Source: Azolla pinnata (lineage: Eukaryota > Streptophyta > Polypodiopsida > Salviniales > Salviniaceae). Taken from it: a DNA stretch of 64,000 nt. Position numbers and translations under genes: made by a program. Shown piece after piece: positions 38,375-50,234 of this stretch. The notes under the pieces were generated by a model. The model had not been told where the DNA came from. It made no database searches and saw only the letters and a program-made list of their open reading frames with translations. The stretch is taken from the NCBI GenBank assembly GCA_037176905.1, contig JBBBWG010013779.1, forward strand, positions 20,337 through 84,336, given 5' to 3'. Numbering within the stretch: the stretch's first letter is position 1; the number at the start of each line of letters is the position of its first letter.

Positions 38375-38920
38375 TACGTTTATATTAATATAACATGACA
38401 ATACAAAAAACCTTTGCTATCGAAGCTACTTCAAAAGCAATGATCATGGCAAGGTTAACCTTCCAAGACGGTGTATTACTAAATTACATAAATCTAACTC
38501 ATACGGGGGGGGACAAAGTTCCCATACAACATAACTGTGAAAACTACCAAATCGACTTTCTTTTTATCCGACATATTTGTCGAGATACTCCAGAAAGCTT
38601 ATCAAATAAGAAACCATTCCTCAAGCTCTAACTATACCACACACCCAAATGCCTAAAGATAAAAACAAACACAACCTTCCATGATGGGGTTGGTAAAGTT
38701 TTAACAATCTACTTCTTCTTTTTTCTTCTTTTTCCTGTAAATGCGTGTATTAAAACACGACAATGCAAAAAAAATAGAAAAGAACAAAACCTCAACATCA
38801 GAAACCACATCAACCTTCTAAGGTGCCACAATACAAAACGACACGAATCTAACTCATCCGCGGACTAAGTTCCCATACAACATAACTATGAAATCTGTCA
38901 AATTTAACTTCTTTTTTACC
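38375..38920. repeat. Two diverged copies of a ~180-bp dispersed element
   Basis: Segments at about 38375-38560 and 38735-38920 share, in order, a GTAAATGYGTGTWTTA-like start, ACGACAATGCAAAAAA or ACATGACAATACAAAAAA, AATCTAACTCAT, and AAGTTCCCATACAACATAAC followed by TATGAAA or TGTGAAA. The copies are direct repeats about 360 bases apart. They look like the ends of an old transposable element; the class is unknown. Confidence 0.6.
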
Positions 38921-38932
38921 CTAAACCCTAAA
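38918..38932 (+). promoter_or_regulatory. Telo-box doublet upstream of the LENG1-like gene
   Basis: ACCCTAAACCCTAAA, two CCCTAAA units, lies about 180 bases before the LENG1-like start codon and just before a long CTT tract. It matches the telo-box consensus and may be a promoter element. Confidence 0.45.
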
Positions 38933-38957
38933 CTATGAAAACTATTTCTTCTTTCTT

Positions 38958-39052
38958 TTCTTCTTCTTCTTCTTCTTCTTCTTCTTCTTCTTTATTTTCT
39001 TCTTCTTCTTCTTCTTCTTCTTCTTCCTTTTCTTCTTCTTCGTCGTTTATAT
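38958..39052 (+). repeat. CTT microsatellite in the LENG1-like leader
   Basis: About 28 CTT/TTC triplets with a few TTTTC interruptions end about 60 bases before the start codon at 39110. On the coding strand the tract is pyrimidine-rich. A second, shorter CTT run lies just after the first exon, inside intron 1 (about 39318-39342). Confidence 0.85.
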
Positions 39053-39109
39053 TTTGTGTTTTCTTCTGAACGCACGGGAAGAAGGGAAAAGACAGGGAGC
39101 AGCGGAGCG

Positions 39110-41493
39110 ATGGGCGGCCATGGCGGCCTCAACATCCTTCCTCAGAAGCGATGGAATGTCTACAACTTCGACAATCGCGAGAAGGTGAGGAAAGACGAGG
39201 AAGAAGCAGCGCAGAGGGAGCACATCCGCAGGCAAGAGGAACGGCGGAAGGACGCGGAAGCCCGCCTCGAAAAGCTCAGACAAGTAGCCAAAAAGCAGAG
39301 GTTTTTCTCCTTCTCCTTCTTCTTCTTCTTCTTCTTCTTCTTTCTGTCGTTCTTTCCTTGTCCCTGCTTCTGTCTGTCTACTCTTCATCTTCTTCCTTTT
39401 GCTTAGGAGATGAAAAAAGACGCCTTTTCTGCCTCTTCCTCCTCTTCTTTTTCTTCTTCCTCTTCTTCGTTTTTACGGGATTAAGAAGCACATGTTTATT
39501 TCTTGTCATGTGATTAATAGCACTGATCTAATCCTTTTCTTCTTTCTTGTTTTCTGACGGGATTGGGGAATGTAGGTATGCCTCTTCTTCGTCTTCATCT
39601 TGTTTCGACACGGTGCAAGGAGAGGAGAATGTCTTGGAGGAGACGAAGATCTCATCTGGTGATGTCCTTGTCCAAGAGACAGAGAGGAAGAAACCCTCTG
39701 ATGATGATGCCACCATCCGTGAGATGAAGCTTTTTGAAGGCCTCGTCTCTTTCAAGAGATTGCGCCCTGGAGATAAAGAAAGAGTAGAAAGCACCAAGTT
39801 CGGAGGCAATGGAAGCGATGAAGAGGATGAAGAAGAGAAGAGGAAGAAGAAACGGAAATTGATGTTTAGAGGAGATAAAGAGCTCGAAAGGCTATTTAAA
39901 CGAGCTGAGAAAGAAGCAACAAGAGTCGGAAAGGATGGTATTACAGCCGATGATGATCACTACAAGCTAGGATATGGTTGTTTGGGGAGAGACAAGAAGC
40001 AGCCATGGTACCTATCCAGAAGCTCCCTGAATGATGAAACTGAAACCGATTCAGGAAAGCATTCCGACGGTCGAATGGAAAGTTCATGTAAGTTACAGCA
40101 CTTTTGAAAACCCTGTTTCCATCTTAGGAATTTTTGTGAAATTATAATGTTTGGTAGGCGCTAAATTTTCTTCTCATAGATTGCATACACATAGAAGAGC
40201 TGTCAGGAAGGACTTCCATAGAAATATATTTGGAAGGACATTTGAACTTAAGCAGTCAAGGATTGCATTCCTTGGTATTTTTATTGATTTCTAGTATTCG
40301 ATAGTTTCGATCTTGATGCTTCACAATAAATATGAACTAGTAATGTCTGTGCTAGCATATTGGAACGTTCTGAAGTAATGAGTTTTCTTTACTTTTGAAA
40401 AACATATTCATGATATCATTCCGAAACTCAGTTTTAATTGAAGTATTCTGATGGCATGTATCACTTTTTGGTCCATACTAGCTTGGTATTGGATGATCAA
40501 GTTCCTGATCCCTTGCACATCAGATAACTTGTCAGCCTTGAATTAGAGTAGATGGCACCTTTAAAATCAAAATGTCAAGCTTTTTGAGAGTATTGGTTGG
40601 CTGTTGTGTTAATTTGTAGGATCGTAGAATAAAATTCAGGAGACTGATGGACCTTCAAGTTTCCTGTTTTGATGTATCACCTTCGACCAGGATTCATTCA
40701 CAATTCATACGAGTCAGACTAGATAATGGCTGCAGGAATTATGTAAGTGCATAGAAAACTTTATATTTAGAGAACAAGAATACAAGAATCCAGTGGTAGC
40801 ATGAAAAAGTATAATTATAGTTGATTTTTAGATTGAATTCTGAACCAAGTATATGGATTCTAATACGTAACTCTAACCTACACTCCACTATCTGAGCATG
40901 CATGTGATTTACATACCTATTATTCTTTTTTTTCAATCATCTATCACTTTTTTTGTACATTAGCCGGGAAAGTATATTCAATATTTAACACATAAATTGA
41001 GTCATGCTAGTCGCGATCTTTGCAGGGATGATAAATTATAAAATTTTATGAACCTAGGGGTGTCAACTACCTTTTTTATTATCTGACTTAATCTTCAGTT
41101 TTGTCAGAAGATGATTATAAAATTTAGGTTCGAAGTACGGATTTCAACTATGTACTGATATGGGCATTAACTTACATTCTTATTTTAACCATCCATTGAT
41201 TTGTTTAATTACCTTGCAAAACCATTTATGACCACAAGGCTGCTATTTTGCACCTATGTTATGTTGAGGACAATTTGTCTGACTTGTTTTTTGAAATTTG
41301 ATTAGCATCAGATGGAAACAAGAGGAAAAAAACTATCAAGGAGTTGAGAGAGGAGAGATTGAAGAGGGAAGAGATCGAACGAAAAAGAGCTCAGAAATTG
41401 GTAAGTCTTCCTTCAAATTCTCAGACAGCTGGAGGTCAATTTGTTGGTGGTCGACGACCTTACTACAACTCAAGCTATGGCAATGCAAGATGA
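39110..41493 (+). CDS. LENG1: CIR_N-domain protein, LENG1-like
   Basis: Three exons: 39110-39300, 39576-40087 and 41306-41493, joined in phase to 296 residues. The N-terminus MGGHGGLNILPQKRWNVYNF followed by a basic/acidic helix is the CIR N-terminal domain (residues about 8-50), as in LENG1 homologues. The LFEGLVSFKRL segment near residue 130, a KKRKLMFRGDKEL basic region and a C-terminal KTIKELREERLKREEIERKR helix also match the plant LENG1-like family. The last exon reads straight through a possible donor at 41401 and ends GGRRPYYNSSYGNAR, a normal family ending. LENG1-type proteins are found with the spliceosome; the plant role is not well known. Intron 1 uses a weak donor (AG/GTTTTT). 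The region after the stop leads into the assembly gap. Confidence 0.85.
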
Positions 41494-41913
41494 ATTTGAA
41501 TGTTTGAAGAGGCAACCAGACAAGGATCTTTGCCTTGATGACGAAGGAATAGTCCACTACCCACCTCATCCCAAGTTGATATTTCTGTACAATTATTTGT
41601 TTGAGTTTTCACTGTGCTTCTTGTGATTGTTCCACTGCATAGTTATAGGAATGGAAAATTGTGGTGGCAATGGAAGAAAGATTTTTGCTTTATTGGAGAA
41701 ATGGAAGAAGATACAATCTCGGGTGTAACAACAAGAAGGCAATCGAGGACTGAAGTTCTGTCAGTGTCAAGCACAATTTTCTCATGTTCAATTTTAGAAC
41801 CAAGTGTGGAGCATATGACAGCCATCAGATGTATTAGATAAAATGTATAATTAATACTATTTCTAACTGTGCAGTACTGTGATTCTTCTGCATTGTACTT
41901 TAGAAAGGTCTTC
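41494..41913. other. LENG1-like 3' UTR up to the gap
   Basis: This holds the 3' untranslated region of the LENG1-like gene. A 75-codon frame at 41614-41841 shows no domain. Nothing else is seen before the run of N. Confidence 0.5.
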
Positions 41914-42013
41914 NNNNNNNNNNNNNNNNNNNNNNNNNNNNNNNNNNNNNNNNNNNNNNNNNNNNNNNNNNNNNNNNNNNNNNNNNNNNNNNNNNNNNNN
42001 NNNNNNNNNNNNN
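41914..42013. other. Assembly gap of 100 N
   Basis: Exactly 100 undetermined bases. A round length of 100 is the usual placeholder for a gap of unknown size, so distances across it are not reliable and the sequence on either side may not be truly adjacent. Confidence 0.98.
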
Positions 42014-43365
42014 GTTGAGACGGATCACAAAAATGTCTCCATATTGTAAGTAATGTTTGCATTAACATATGAAGTATATCAAACATTCATCTTTACCAGC
42101 AGCAATTTTACTCCACGTGTAATAAAATTTCATTAAGTTGACCTTATGAAAAGCCTGGATGTCCAAGGATCAACCTCGGGCCAAGATATAACCACAATAC
42201 TGCAGTCTTCATGTATAATGTAAGTTTCAAAAAGCTCACAGCATCCAATTAAAAGGGCTAGGAAACAAGCCATCTTTGCATCATACATCAGGTTCTACTT
42301 ATATGAAAAGCATCCGTGTCCTCGTGTTATGGTACGCACTTCTTCTGCATCGAGTCAACACCATTAAACTGCACCCACGTCCTCATGGTACATACACCCT
42401 TCTTCTGCATCGAGTCAACACCGTTAACCTGCAGCAGCAGGAATGTCAATTTAGCAACTGATTAAAAATCAAATTATATGACACTTCGAAGTGAAGCATT
42501 CAAATGCATAGTCTTCATGTGTTAGCTAATCAATTCTTGTTGATGTCATTGTAGTTTTACTAAGTTCATCCTTCATACTCCTATTCCATTACCCTCTTGC
42601 CAGACATTTTCAGCATTCTCAATCCTTAAAATCAAGGTAATGATTGAAGTGTTTCCATCAAACACGTGTTCTTGATGTCTCTTGCAATTCAACTAGCAAA
42701 ATTAATGATTAAAGATTCTCTTCTCAAGGTAAGTTTGGAACTCCTATTCAAGGTAAAACACCACAAATTTGGCAAAGTTAAGTATTTACCAAAGTTAATA
42801 TCATAAACAGCCTATTGTCATAGCGTTCAAGTCAAGAAAAAACAACTACATCTACGAAAGTTGAGACGAAATATCTACATCTACAAACAAGGGATTCAAA
42901 TGTCAACGTAATAATGAGTCAACTGCTAAAATATACCAACCTATTGTAGGGTCAATATGAAAAATACGGCCATATTATTATGCTGTACAACTACAGGTCA
43001 TAAGGGGTTTAATTGTGATATAAGGAAAAAGCAAAATAGGAGCCCTGACACAACACTGTTTTGCTACTCAGGGTGTCCAAGAGACACACAAGGAAATCGT
43101 GGCCAGCAGGTAAGAATGAGGGAACAAAACACAAAAAGAAATTGAGACAAGAAAACCAGTAAAAATGAGTGAAAGAGCCTAGAAAGTGGAGAACTGCAAA
43201 AAACTTCAATAGTACTGCATTAGGAATTGTAACTAGGGAATTCAGATCAAAACACATGATTTTGTATTGCACATGATGAGCCCAATAAAGGAACACACAT
43301 CACAATTTATAACACATACAGATGTTACCAGAACTAGAGTTTGGAATCATTACCAATGAGGAATT
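42014..43365. other. Intergenic with a 60-bp tandem duplication
   Basis: No gene is recognised. At 42315-42434 a unit of exactly 60 bases occurs twice, sharing CTTCTGCATCGAGTCAACAC and flanking GTCCTCRTGKTAY sequence. The right part should contain the 3' untranslated region of the minus-strand CWC21-like gene. Confidence 0.55.
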
Positions 43366-46300
43366 TCAGTGTCGTCCTCTATCCCTTGATTTCATTTTAT
43401 CAGTCCTCTCTTCATCATCCCTATGTGATTTTCTTCCATCGTCATAGCTCTTTGATTCCCTTCTTCTGTTCTTGTCATCACTAGCATTCCGACTGTCAAC
43501 ATAATGTCTTTCTGTCGCATTATTCTTCTCAAGTTTATGTTCCTTCTCTTCTCCGCCATGATGCTTCTGTTCCTCATACTTTGTATCCCTCCTCTTATGG
43601 ATTTTACCCTCTTCTTCACTGCTATCTGAGTAGGGCCGTTTTTTACTTTCAATCTCTCGAACACGATCAATTTTTTGAAACCGGTCAGAGTGTCTTCGTC
43701 TGCGTAGTTCACCCTCTTCTTCACTGCTCCCAGAGTAAGCTATGTCTCTTCTTTCAACAGCGTGCCTCTCTTTATCATCATCTGTTCTTGAATGCTTTCT
43801 GAACAGTCCTGCTACTTCCTCTTTACCATGTTTTCCGTCATTATCACCTCTCCTCACATCTCTCTCCTTTATATCCTGTCTATCAGTATTTTCTTCCCTT
43901 ACTTCCCAGTCTACCTCATGTTTTCTTTCTGAATACTTTCTCTCACTGCCCCTGCTCTCCTCATCCTTCCTCTCTCTGTGGTCGCCCTCTTTTTCCTTGT
44001 CCTTTCTCTCTTCATCCCTCCTCTCTCTGTGATTTCTATCCTTGTCTCTGACCTTGCTCTCTTCATCCCTCCTCTCTCTGTGGTTTCTATCCTTGTCTCT
44101 GTCCTTGCTCTCCTCATCCCTCTTCTCTCTGTGGTTTCTCTCCTTGTCTCTGTCCTTACCCTCTTCATCCCTCCTCTCTCTGTGGTTTCTCGCCTTGTCC
44201 CTGTTCTCTTCATCTTTCTTCTCTCTTTGGTTTCTTTCCTTATCCCTGATGTCTTCACCTTTCCTCTCTCTCCTGTCAAGGTCTTTATAATTTGCAACCT
44301 CTCTATCTCTGTCCCTTATCTCCCTGTTCCTGCTGCCTTCTTCTTCTTTCGTTTCTCTTTTATCAAAACTTCTTTTCATTCTGTCTCTAACATCCTCCTC
44401 ATTTTTCTCTCTCATTTCGCTTCTCTCTTCCCGATCCCTATTGTCCTCCCTCTCTCTTTTGTTACTGTACTTTCCATCCTTGTCCATGTCTTTTAGTTCT
44501 CTTCTATCACTGTTTTTCTTCACACTGCCATCCTCATTTTCTCTCTCTCTTCTGTCATTCTTTACCTCTTTGTCTCTGGTGTTTATCTCTTCTCTCTCTT
44601 TTCTGCTGCTGTGTTTTCTCTCCTTGTCCTCATAACCTTCTTCTTTTCTCCCTCTCCTATCAAAGTCCTCAATCTCTCTACTTTCTCTCTCTCTTTTATG
44701 ATCTCTACTCTCTTTTACATACTTGTCGGACTTTGCTTGTATTGATTCCTCTTCCCTCCTCTCCTTTTCTAGACGAGCAAGCTCTTCCTCCTGTTGTTCC
44801 TTCAGCCGTCTCTCTTCTTTTTTCCTCCTTTTTTCAGCTTTCGTCTCTTCAGCTTTTCTCTTTTGTTCTTCCTTTTCTAATTTTTCCTGTTTTTTCTTTT
44901 CCTCCCTCTCCTTTTTCTTTTTCTCCGCTTCCTTGAGCTCTTTCTCCCTTTCCCTCTCTTCACGTGCAGCAATTCTCTCTTGTTTCTTCTGTTCTTGAAG
45001 TTCTCTATCAAACGCTTCTCCCTCTTTCACATCACCTATGCCAAGAGCAGACCTCAAAATTTCGATTTGTTTTTCCTTTTTGGCAGCAATCTGATGTGTG
45101 TTTTCTGGAAGCCTTGAGTAAAAAACATACAAAATCAAAATTCATTGTGTAACAGTCAATGCAACCAAAACATATCCTCACAGAGTATATAAAACATTTC
45201 TTGAATACATAGAAAAACTATAAGAGTAGTTCATGCCAATTTAACTTGACTAAGAGATTCAACCAGGAAAACACATAATCAATGCACAACCATTCTAAGG
45301 AGGCAATTATAGTTTGTATCGTAGGAATACCTACTCTATAATGTTCATCAATTTGATCAATGTGTACCACAAGCATAAGCATTGGTGTATTGTCAAGCTA
45401 GCTTCTTACAATGTCTTATTTTAAGAGCGGTAATAATATTAAATCACGTACTTTAGGACCAATAGTACCTACCCATCATTTCTTCCTTGCAGTTAACCAT
45501 AATCATTACTCGAATATTTACAAGATGCAGACCACATATTTCACCTGGAAATATATCTCATGTTTTCAACATGAAACATACAATAATATGATATATGCTA
45601 AGGCCACTATACTGTCCTTGATTTCCTTCATTTATTTTCTATTTGAATATTCAAGTCCAGATAAATGAAATTTACAGCTCTCTTTGTGAAAACCATTTAC
45701 AATTTTCAGGGCTCAAAAAGGAACACTTGGTGAATTAAGAAGTGACATTCCCCCAGCCTGTTCCATCAGAAAGATCAGGACCATAAAACAATTAGATGAT
45801 GTCGTGGACAATAGAAAACTAGACATTTACAACGATAAACAGCAGAAACTAGAAACAAATGCAAAGGGAAACAGAAAACCCATATAAGTATGAATCAAAT
45901 GTAATTAATTTATAGATGAAGGAAAAAAGCCACAAAAGGGCCTTGGTGCAGAGCAATGAACAGAAGAAAAAATATTTTTGCAAAGAAACATGACAGGCTA
46001 CGGCATAAACGCAAAATAACAACCCCCCAGAAAAGGAATAACGGCCACTCATCGTAACTACAGAAAAACATGAACTAGTGCAAGGTTTGCCAAAAAAACT
46101 TAGAGAAAAACATGAACTTACCTAGAAGAAGCATCAGTTTCCTTATCAGGAGGCAAGTCTTCCAAGGCTTTCCGTGACTCTTCAAGCTTCTGAATGATTT
46201 CACTATCTGTATAACCCTGTTCAACAAGGGTTTCTTCCAGCACGACGAGCTTCAGCTCGATCTGGCGTTTCCGGTCATGTTCGAGAATGTCCTTGTTCGC

Positions 46301-46450
46301 TTTCCTGGTGACACCTCCCGCGCCCTGGCCTTCTTGGAACTCACGCGTCTCAACCCGAACGGGCTTGTGCCTGACGAAGAACTTGTTGGACTGCACATAA
46401 CCATTCGTTCCAGATCCACGAGCAGTCTGGAGGCCTATGCCGTTGTACAT
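43366..46450 (-). CDS. CWC21: Pre-mRNA splicing factor, CWC21/SRRM2-like (cwf21 domain)
   Basis: Two minus-strand exons, 46450-46122 and 45112-43366, join in phase (AG + G) to 691 residues. The start [20 protein letters not shown] is the hallmark N-terminus of the Cwc21/SRm300 family, which contacts Prp8 and the 5' splice site in the catalytic spliceosome. A cwf21 domain (residues about 52-98, [19 protein letters not shown]) follows. The rest, from about residue 130, is an extreme Lys/Glu/Arg/Asp tail: a long charged helix, then a region with seven or so 17-residue repeats ([16 protein letters not shown] type), then Ser-Glu phosphorylation-type motifs (SDSSEEEG, twice). The exon 2 acceptor is CTCAAG, an AAG acceptor, which is less common. 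The tail is much longer than yeast Cwc21 and more like metazoan and plant SRRM2-type proteins. Antisense frames are artefacts of the charged codons. Confidence 0.9.
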
Positions 46451-46454
46451 GGCT

Positions 46455-46600
46455 TCTTCTTCAGTTCTTCAGTTCTTCTTCAGTTCTTCTTCAGTTCTTC
46501 AGTTCTTCTTCAGTTCTTCTTCAGTTCTTCTTCTTTTCTTCTTCTTCTTCTTCTTCTTCTTTTTCTTCTTCTTCTTTTCTCTCCTCCTCTCTTCTTCTTC
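46455..46600 (-). repeat. GAA and GAAGAACTGAA minisatellite in the CWC21 leader
   Basis: Read on the + strand, units of CAGTTCTTCTT and CAGTTCTT repeat about eight times (46460-46530), followed by a long TTC run to about 46600. On the coding strand this is a GAA-rich 5' leader directly before the start codon at 46450. It is open in one frame, so short upstream frames could exist. Confidence 0.85.
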
Positions 46601-46827
46601 ACCTTCCTTGTGTTCGACAAAATCAACCTTCTGTTTGGCCTGCTTCCTTGCCTGTCTGTCTGTCTGTCTGCATCTGCGTCTGCGTCTGCGACTGCGTCTG
46701 CGTCTGCGTCCTCGTCCTCGTCTCCTTCGCAGTCTGAAGATGATAGATCTACACAGAGTTTTAGGGATCTCTGCAAACTACCCTTCCCTCCAACTTTCGT
46801 ATAATTACCGTTCTACCCTCCACTTTC

Positions 46828-46830
<3 letters not shown>

Positions 46831-46869
<39 letters not shown>
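46831..46869. repeat. CT dinucleotide run
   Basis: About nineteen CT units (GA on the minus strand) about 380 bases upstream of the CWC21-like start codon. GA/CT runs near transcription starts can bind plant BBR/BPC factors. It may be a promoter element of the minus-strand gene. Confidence 0.75.
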
Positions 46870-46873
<4 letters not shown>

Positions 46874-47874
46874 CGTATCTCGTATTTTAGGGCATGCATC
46901 GTAGACATGCAATACGGCGTTGTGTACGATCTTACAATAACATCGGGAACGTTATGTCTCATCCAGATCCTCGGATGATCCACCTCAGCGTTTTTTTTTC
47001 TTCTAAGTCGGGGCTTTCTGCTAGCTGATTGATTTGCTTAGCTGTTTGAATTGGTGTCGGTGCATGCCCCCTCCGTGAACGCGCTATCGGAGAACTAACT
47101 GAAAGAGGATGAACCCACGTCCGAGCGAGCTTGTTTTGTTCGTATAACCAGACAAGGGTCTGGGTGGGGGTTTCGATGTTGGGAAAGATCAGTCCTTCCC
47201 ATCGTGAACAGAACAAGCTACGCATCCGAAATGGCCACGGATTGCCTAGTGAATTAGGACCTCGCCGTCGTCGATCCGCAATAGTGTTATGTCGGATAAG
47301 GCGTTGGCGTCATGGACAAGAGACCGCGGCTTTCTTTAGTAGCCAGGGGTGCGTCGGCGATGGAAGCTCATGCTACCGTGGTGGCGGGAGATCCGATCGA
47401 TGTAAACCGTGATAGTCATTTCATCAAAAGAGGCAGTTTTTCTCAGAGGGCAGGTAGATAGATGCACGGCAAAGCAAGTGTCTGCTGCTACAGGCAAGCA
47501 GATCGGATTGACACCAGGGCTAGGGGAGCAAGGTGCTGGCTGGAGGGGATGCAGCGCCCGATCAGACAGACAAATGGTTCGATTCGAGCAAAATTTAGAG
47601 TTAAGGTTCTGGATGGATCTGGAGGAGCCTAGTGGGAAGGGAGGGGGGGGGGCATTTTTATGAATTGTTTTTTTTGCCAGCTTGAGGATAAAGCGCTGCG
47701 GCGCAATCCGGAAAGGGGCGCAAGCCAATAGGACGCGCACAAATCCAATCCACTTCTTTTTATCCTCAACACTCAAGGGCCAGTTGGGACTTCTCCTGTG
47801 TCTCGCAGAATCCAGGAACAGCGAAAAAACACAGGCAAGCAGAACCCAGAAACCCAGAACAAGGGGCGAAGGAG
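46870..47874. other. Divergent promoter region of CWC21-like gene and psaG
   Basis: The two genes point away from each other from this region. No exon is recognised, although open frames exist on both strands (for example 47336-47980, minus, which runs antisense into psaG). GATAA-type motifs (GAGGATAAAG at about 47683 and TTTATCCTCAAC at about 47759) resemble I-boxes of light-regulated genes and lie within 200 bases of the psaG start. Confidence 0.4.
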
Positions 47875-48348
47875 ATGGCGGCAACTTCGACTTGCTCGGT
47901 TTCGGGATCATCGTCGTCGATGATGGTGAGCCGGCAGCTGGCGGCGGGTGGTGCGAACGGGCTTCTGCGAACGAGCACAACGCTGGCGATGCCGATGCCG
48001 ATGCCGATGAAGAGGCAGCAGCAATCGGGACGCGGCCGAGTGCGGTGCGAAGCGGCGAGCGCCCCGCTGATCATCAGCCTGAGCACGGGCGCGCTCCTGT
48101 TCCTGGGGCGCTTCGTGTTCCTCCCGTTCCAGCGCGAGCAGGTGAAGAAGGCGGGCCTCCCCGTGCAGAACGGTATCACACACTTCGAGGCGGGTGACGT
48201 CCGCGCCGCCGAGGCCTCGGGCTTCCTCAAGACGGGCGACCCCGCCGGTTTCACACTCGTGGACGTGCTCGCGTGGGGCGCCCTCGGCCACGCCGTCGCC
48301 TTCTTCATCCTCGCGACCGCGTCGAACGGCTACGAGCCCACGTTCTGA
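47875..48348 (+). CDS. PSAG: Photosystem I reaction center subunit V (PsaG), precursor
   Basis: A single exon gives 157 residues. Residues 1-60 form a Ser/Thr/Met-rich chloroplast transit peptide that ends near VRCEA. The mature part of about 98 residues has two membrane spans (about 63-84 and 127-147) joined by a stromal loop. The [20 protein letters not shown] start, the [14 protein letters not shown] loop and the [20 protein letters not shown] second span with the SNGYEPTF end match plant PsaG. PsaG sits at the LHCI side of photosystem I and helps bind the antenna and stabilise the core. Nuclear psaG genes usually lack introns, as here. The coding sequence is GC-rich compared with its surroundings. 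The transit peptide contains MPMPMPM from a nine-base-type ATGCCG repeat, probably a slippage product. Confidence 0.95.
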   Translation: MAATSTCSVSGSSSSMMVSRQLAAGGANGLLRTSTTLAMPMPMPMKRQQQSGRGRVRCEAASAPLIISLSTGALLFLGRFVFLPFQREQVKKAGLPVQNGITHFEAGDVRAAEASGFLKTGDPAGFTLVDVLAWGALGHAVAFFILATASNGYEPTF

Positions 48349-50234
48349 GATCGGATTCATCGTTTATCCCCCCGTCGGATCCAATCTCTCCTCCTCTCAA
48401 TGTCTTGTGAACACCCAAATGTCCAATCCAATCCTCATGTGTAAAGAAGAAAAAAAACAACTTGCTCGGAAACCCACCTTTCTCTCCTCTCCTCTCCTCT
48501 CCTCTTTTTGATGCTGTTTTCTCCAAATCTCTTTTAATCAATGTAAGATTTGATGATGATTCTCTCTACTTTGTTATTTTTTTGTTCTAAATCCGAGATT
48601 CAGTCTGCCGTCTTCCCGAGTGCATACATATATGCAATTCCACCATCACAGCTTGATCATATGCCATCGATGGCCCCATTCTTCGACAACTTTAGTTGTC
48701 CTCGAATTGTTTTGCCCCCCAACCCTGAACCGAGAAAGCAACCGGTAAGAAGAGGCCTCCAATGCACAGCTATGGCTCAAGAAGAAGAAGAAGAAGAAGA
48801 TGATGATGAAGAAGAAGAAGAAGAAGAAGAAGAAGAAGAAAGGTGTGAAGCTAGGAGATTAAACCGGCTGAAACCAAGGTATTCGGGGAGATCGAAATCT
48901 GTTTCTGATTTTTCTTGATCACACTACACGATGGAGCGAGTCGAGATTCTATGTACTTTGCTTTGTGCATCGATGCACGGCTCAACACCTGTTTGTTGTC
49001 TTCGAGCTCTTAGCCTCGCACAATCCCAAACTTCTTTTCTTCTTGAAAATGGTCTAAATTTTGGACTCGAAGATTAAAGGTTCACCTCGCAATCAGATTG
49101 TTGAAATGTAGTTTGCAATCAGATTCCCGTAGAAACATCCCACATACCTTTTGCAAACTCTTTCGAAATCGTCGTCGTAGACTCGAAAAAACGGAGTTGA
49201 AAATGAAATCCATCTGGCCATAAAATTGGATGTTTTGGAGCCGAAATTAATGTCGATTCTCATTGGAAACATGTATATGGCCGATGCGGCCAAAATAGTA
49301 TTGGTTGCGGTCGTCGTTCTGGGCATGTTATTGCTTGTACAAATCTTCGACATGCGTTTGTAGATGGAGAAAAGTCCATCAGATCACAGACGATATATCA
49401 CTTCACGACTATAGACCATATGTGTAAGCATTGGATCAATATCTAGAATCAAACGGAAGGGGTCGAATCGAGAAGCTTTATTTCCGCCGGGTCTGATCAA
49501 CAATGGTGATCACGCATGATCGACAATTCAATCCAAGAGTTTTCTATGAAAGAAACAGAAACTCTGAACAACAATTACCGGAAGGTGCTATGACCCATCC
49601 CTCCCTATGTACGTATAAGTGTACGTATGTATGTACACATACATACGTATACGGACAGGACAGTATTTCTATGCATGTAGTTCTTCCTTTCTAATTCCGC
49701 TTCTTGCTTCTACTTCTCTTCTTCAGCTTCTTCTGCTTCTGCTTCTCTTCTTGCGCCTGCTCCGGATCTGCTTCTGCTGCAGTGCCTCGTCCGTCCGCCG
49801 TCCGTCCGCCGTCAGTCTGCCGTCAGTCTGCCGTCAACTGCCGGTACGTTCATCCATGCACACCAAACGCATGCACGTACACACACAGATGCATATGCAT
49901 GTATGCCCATCAAATCCTGGTCCACACGCACACACATTACATGGCCAATCTATACGTACATGAGGATACATGTGCATGCATCCGTAAGCAAATCCACACG
50001 TGCCTGCCTGCATTCCAGGTGCGCATTCCAGGTGCCTGCATGCCAACATGCAAATGCACACCCACATACATGGACATGCATGCCTACATTACCCACATTC
50101 CTACGTGCACATACATGACGTACATGCACTTACATGCCATTCATGTACATGTTGATGCCTGTTCGCACGCATTCGTTCTCGGTCTTAAAATTGTCACCAT
50201 CAGTTTTGCAAGTTTCTTATCTTTGTACTCAGTG
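48349..50234. other. psaG 3' UTR, spacer with microsatellites
   Basis: Contents: the psaG 3' end with a CTCTC run at about 48481-48503, a GAAGAA/GATGAT run at 48780-48840 that makes a false acidic frame (48550-48918), a TACGTATG/ACATAC block at about 49610-49655, CTT/CTG runs at 49700-49770, two GCCGTCCGTCC-type repeats at 49788-49838, and a CATGCACATAC-type microsatellite at 49850-50160 like the block at 22.5 kb. No gene is recognised. Confidence 0.55.
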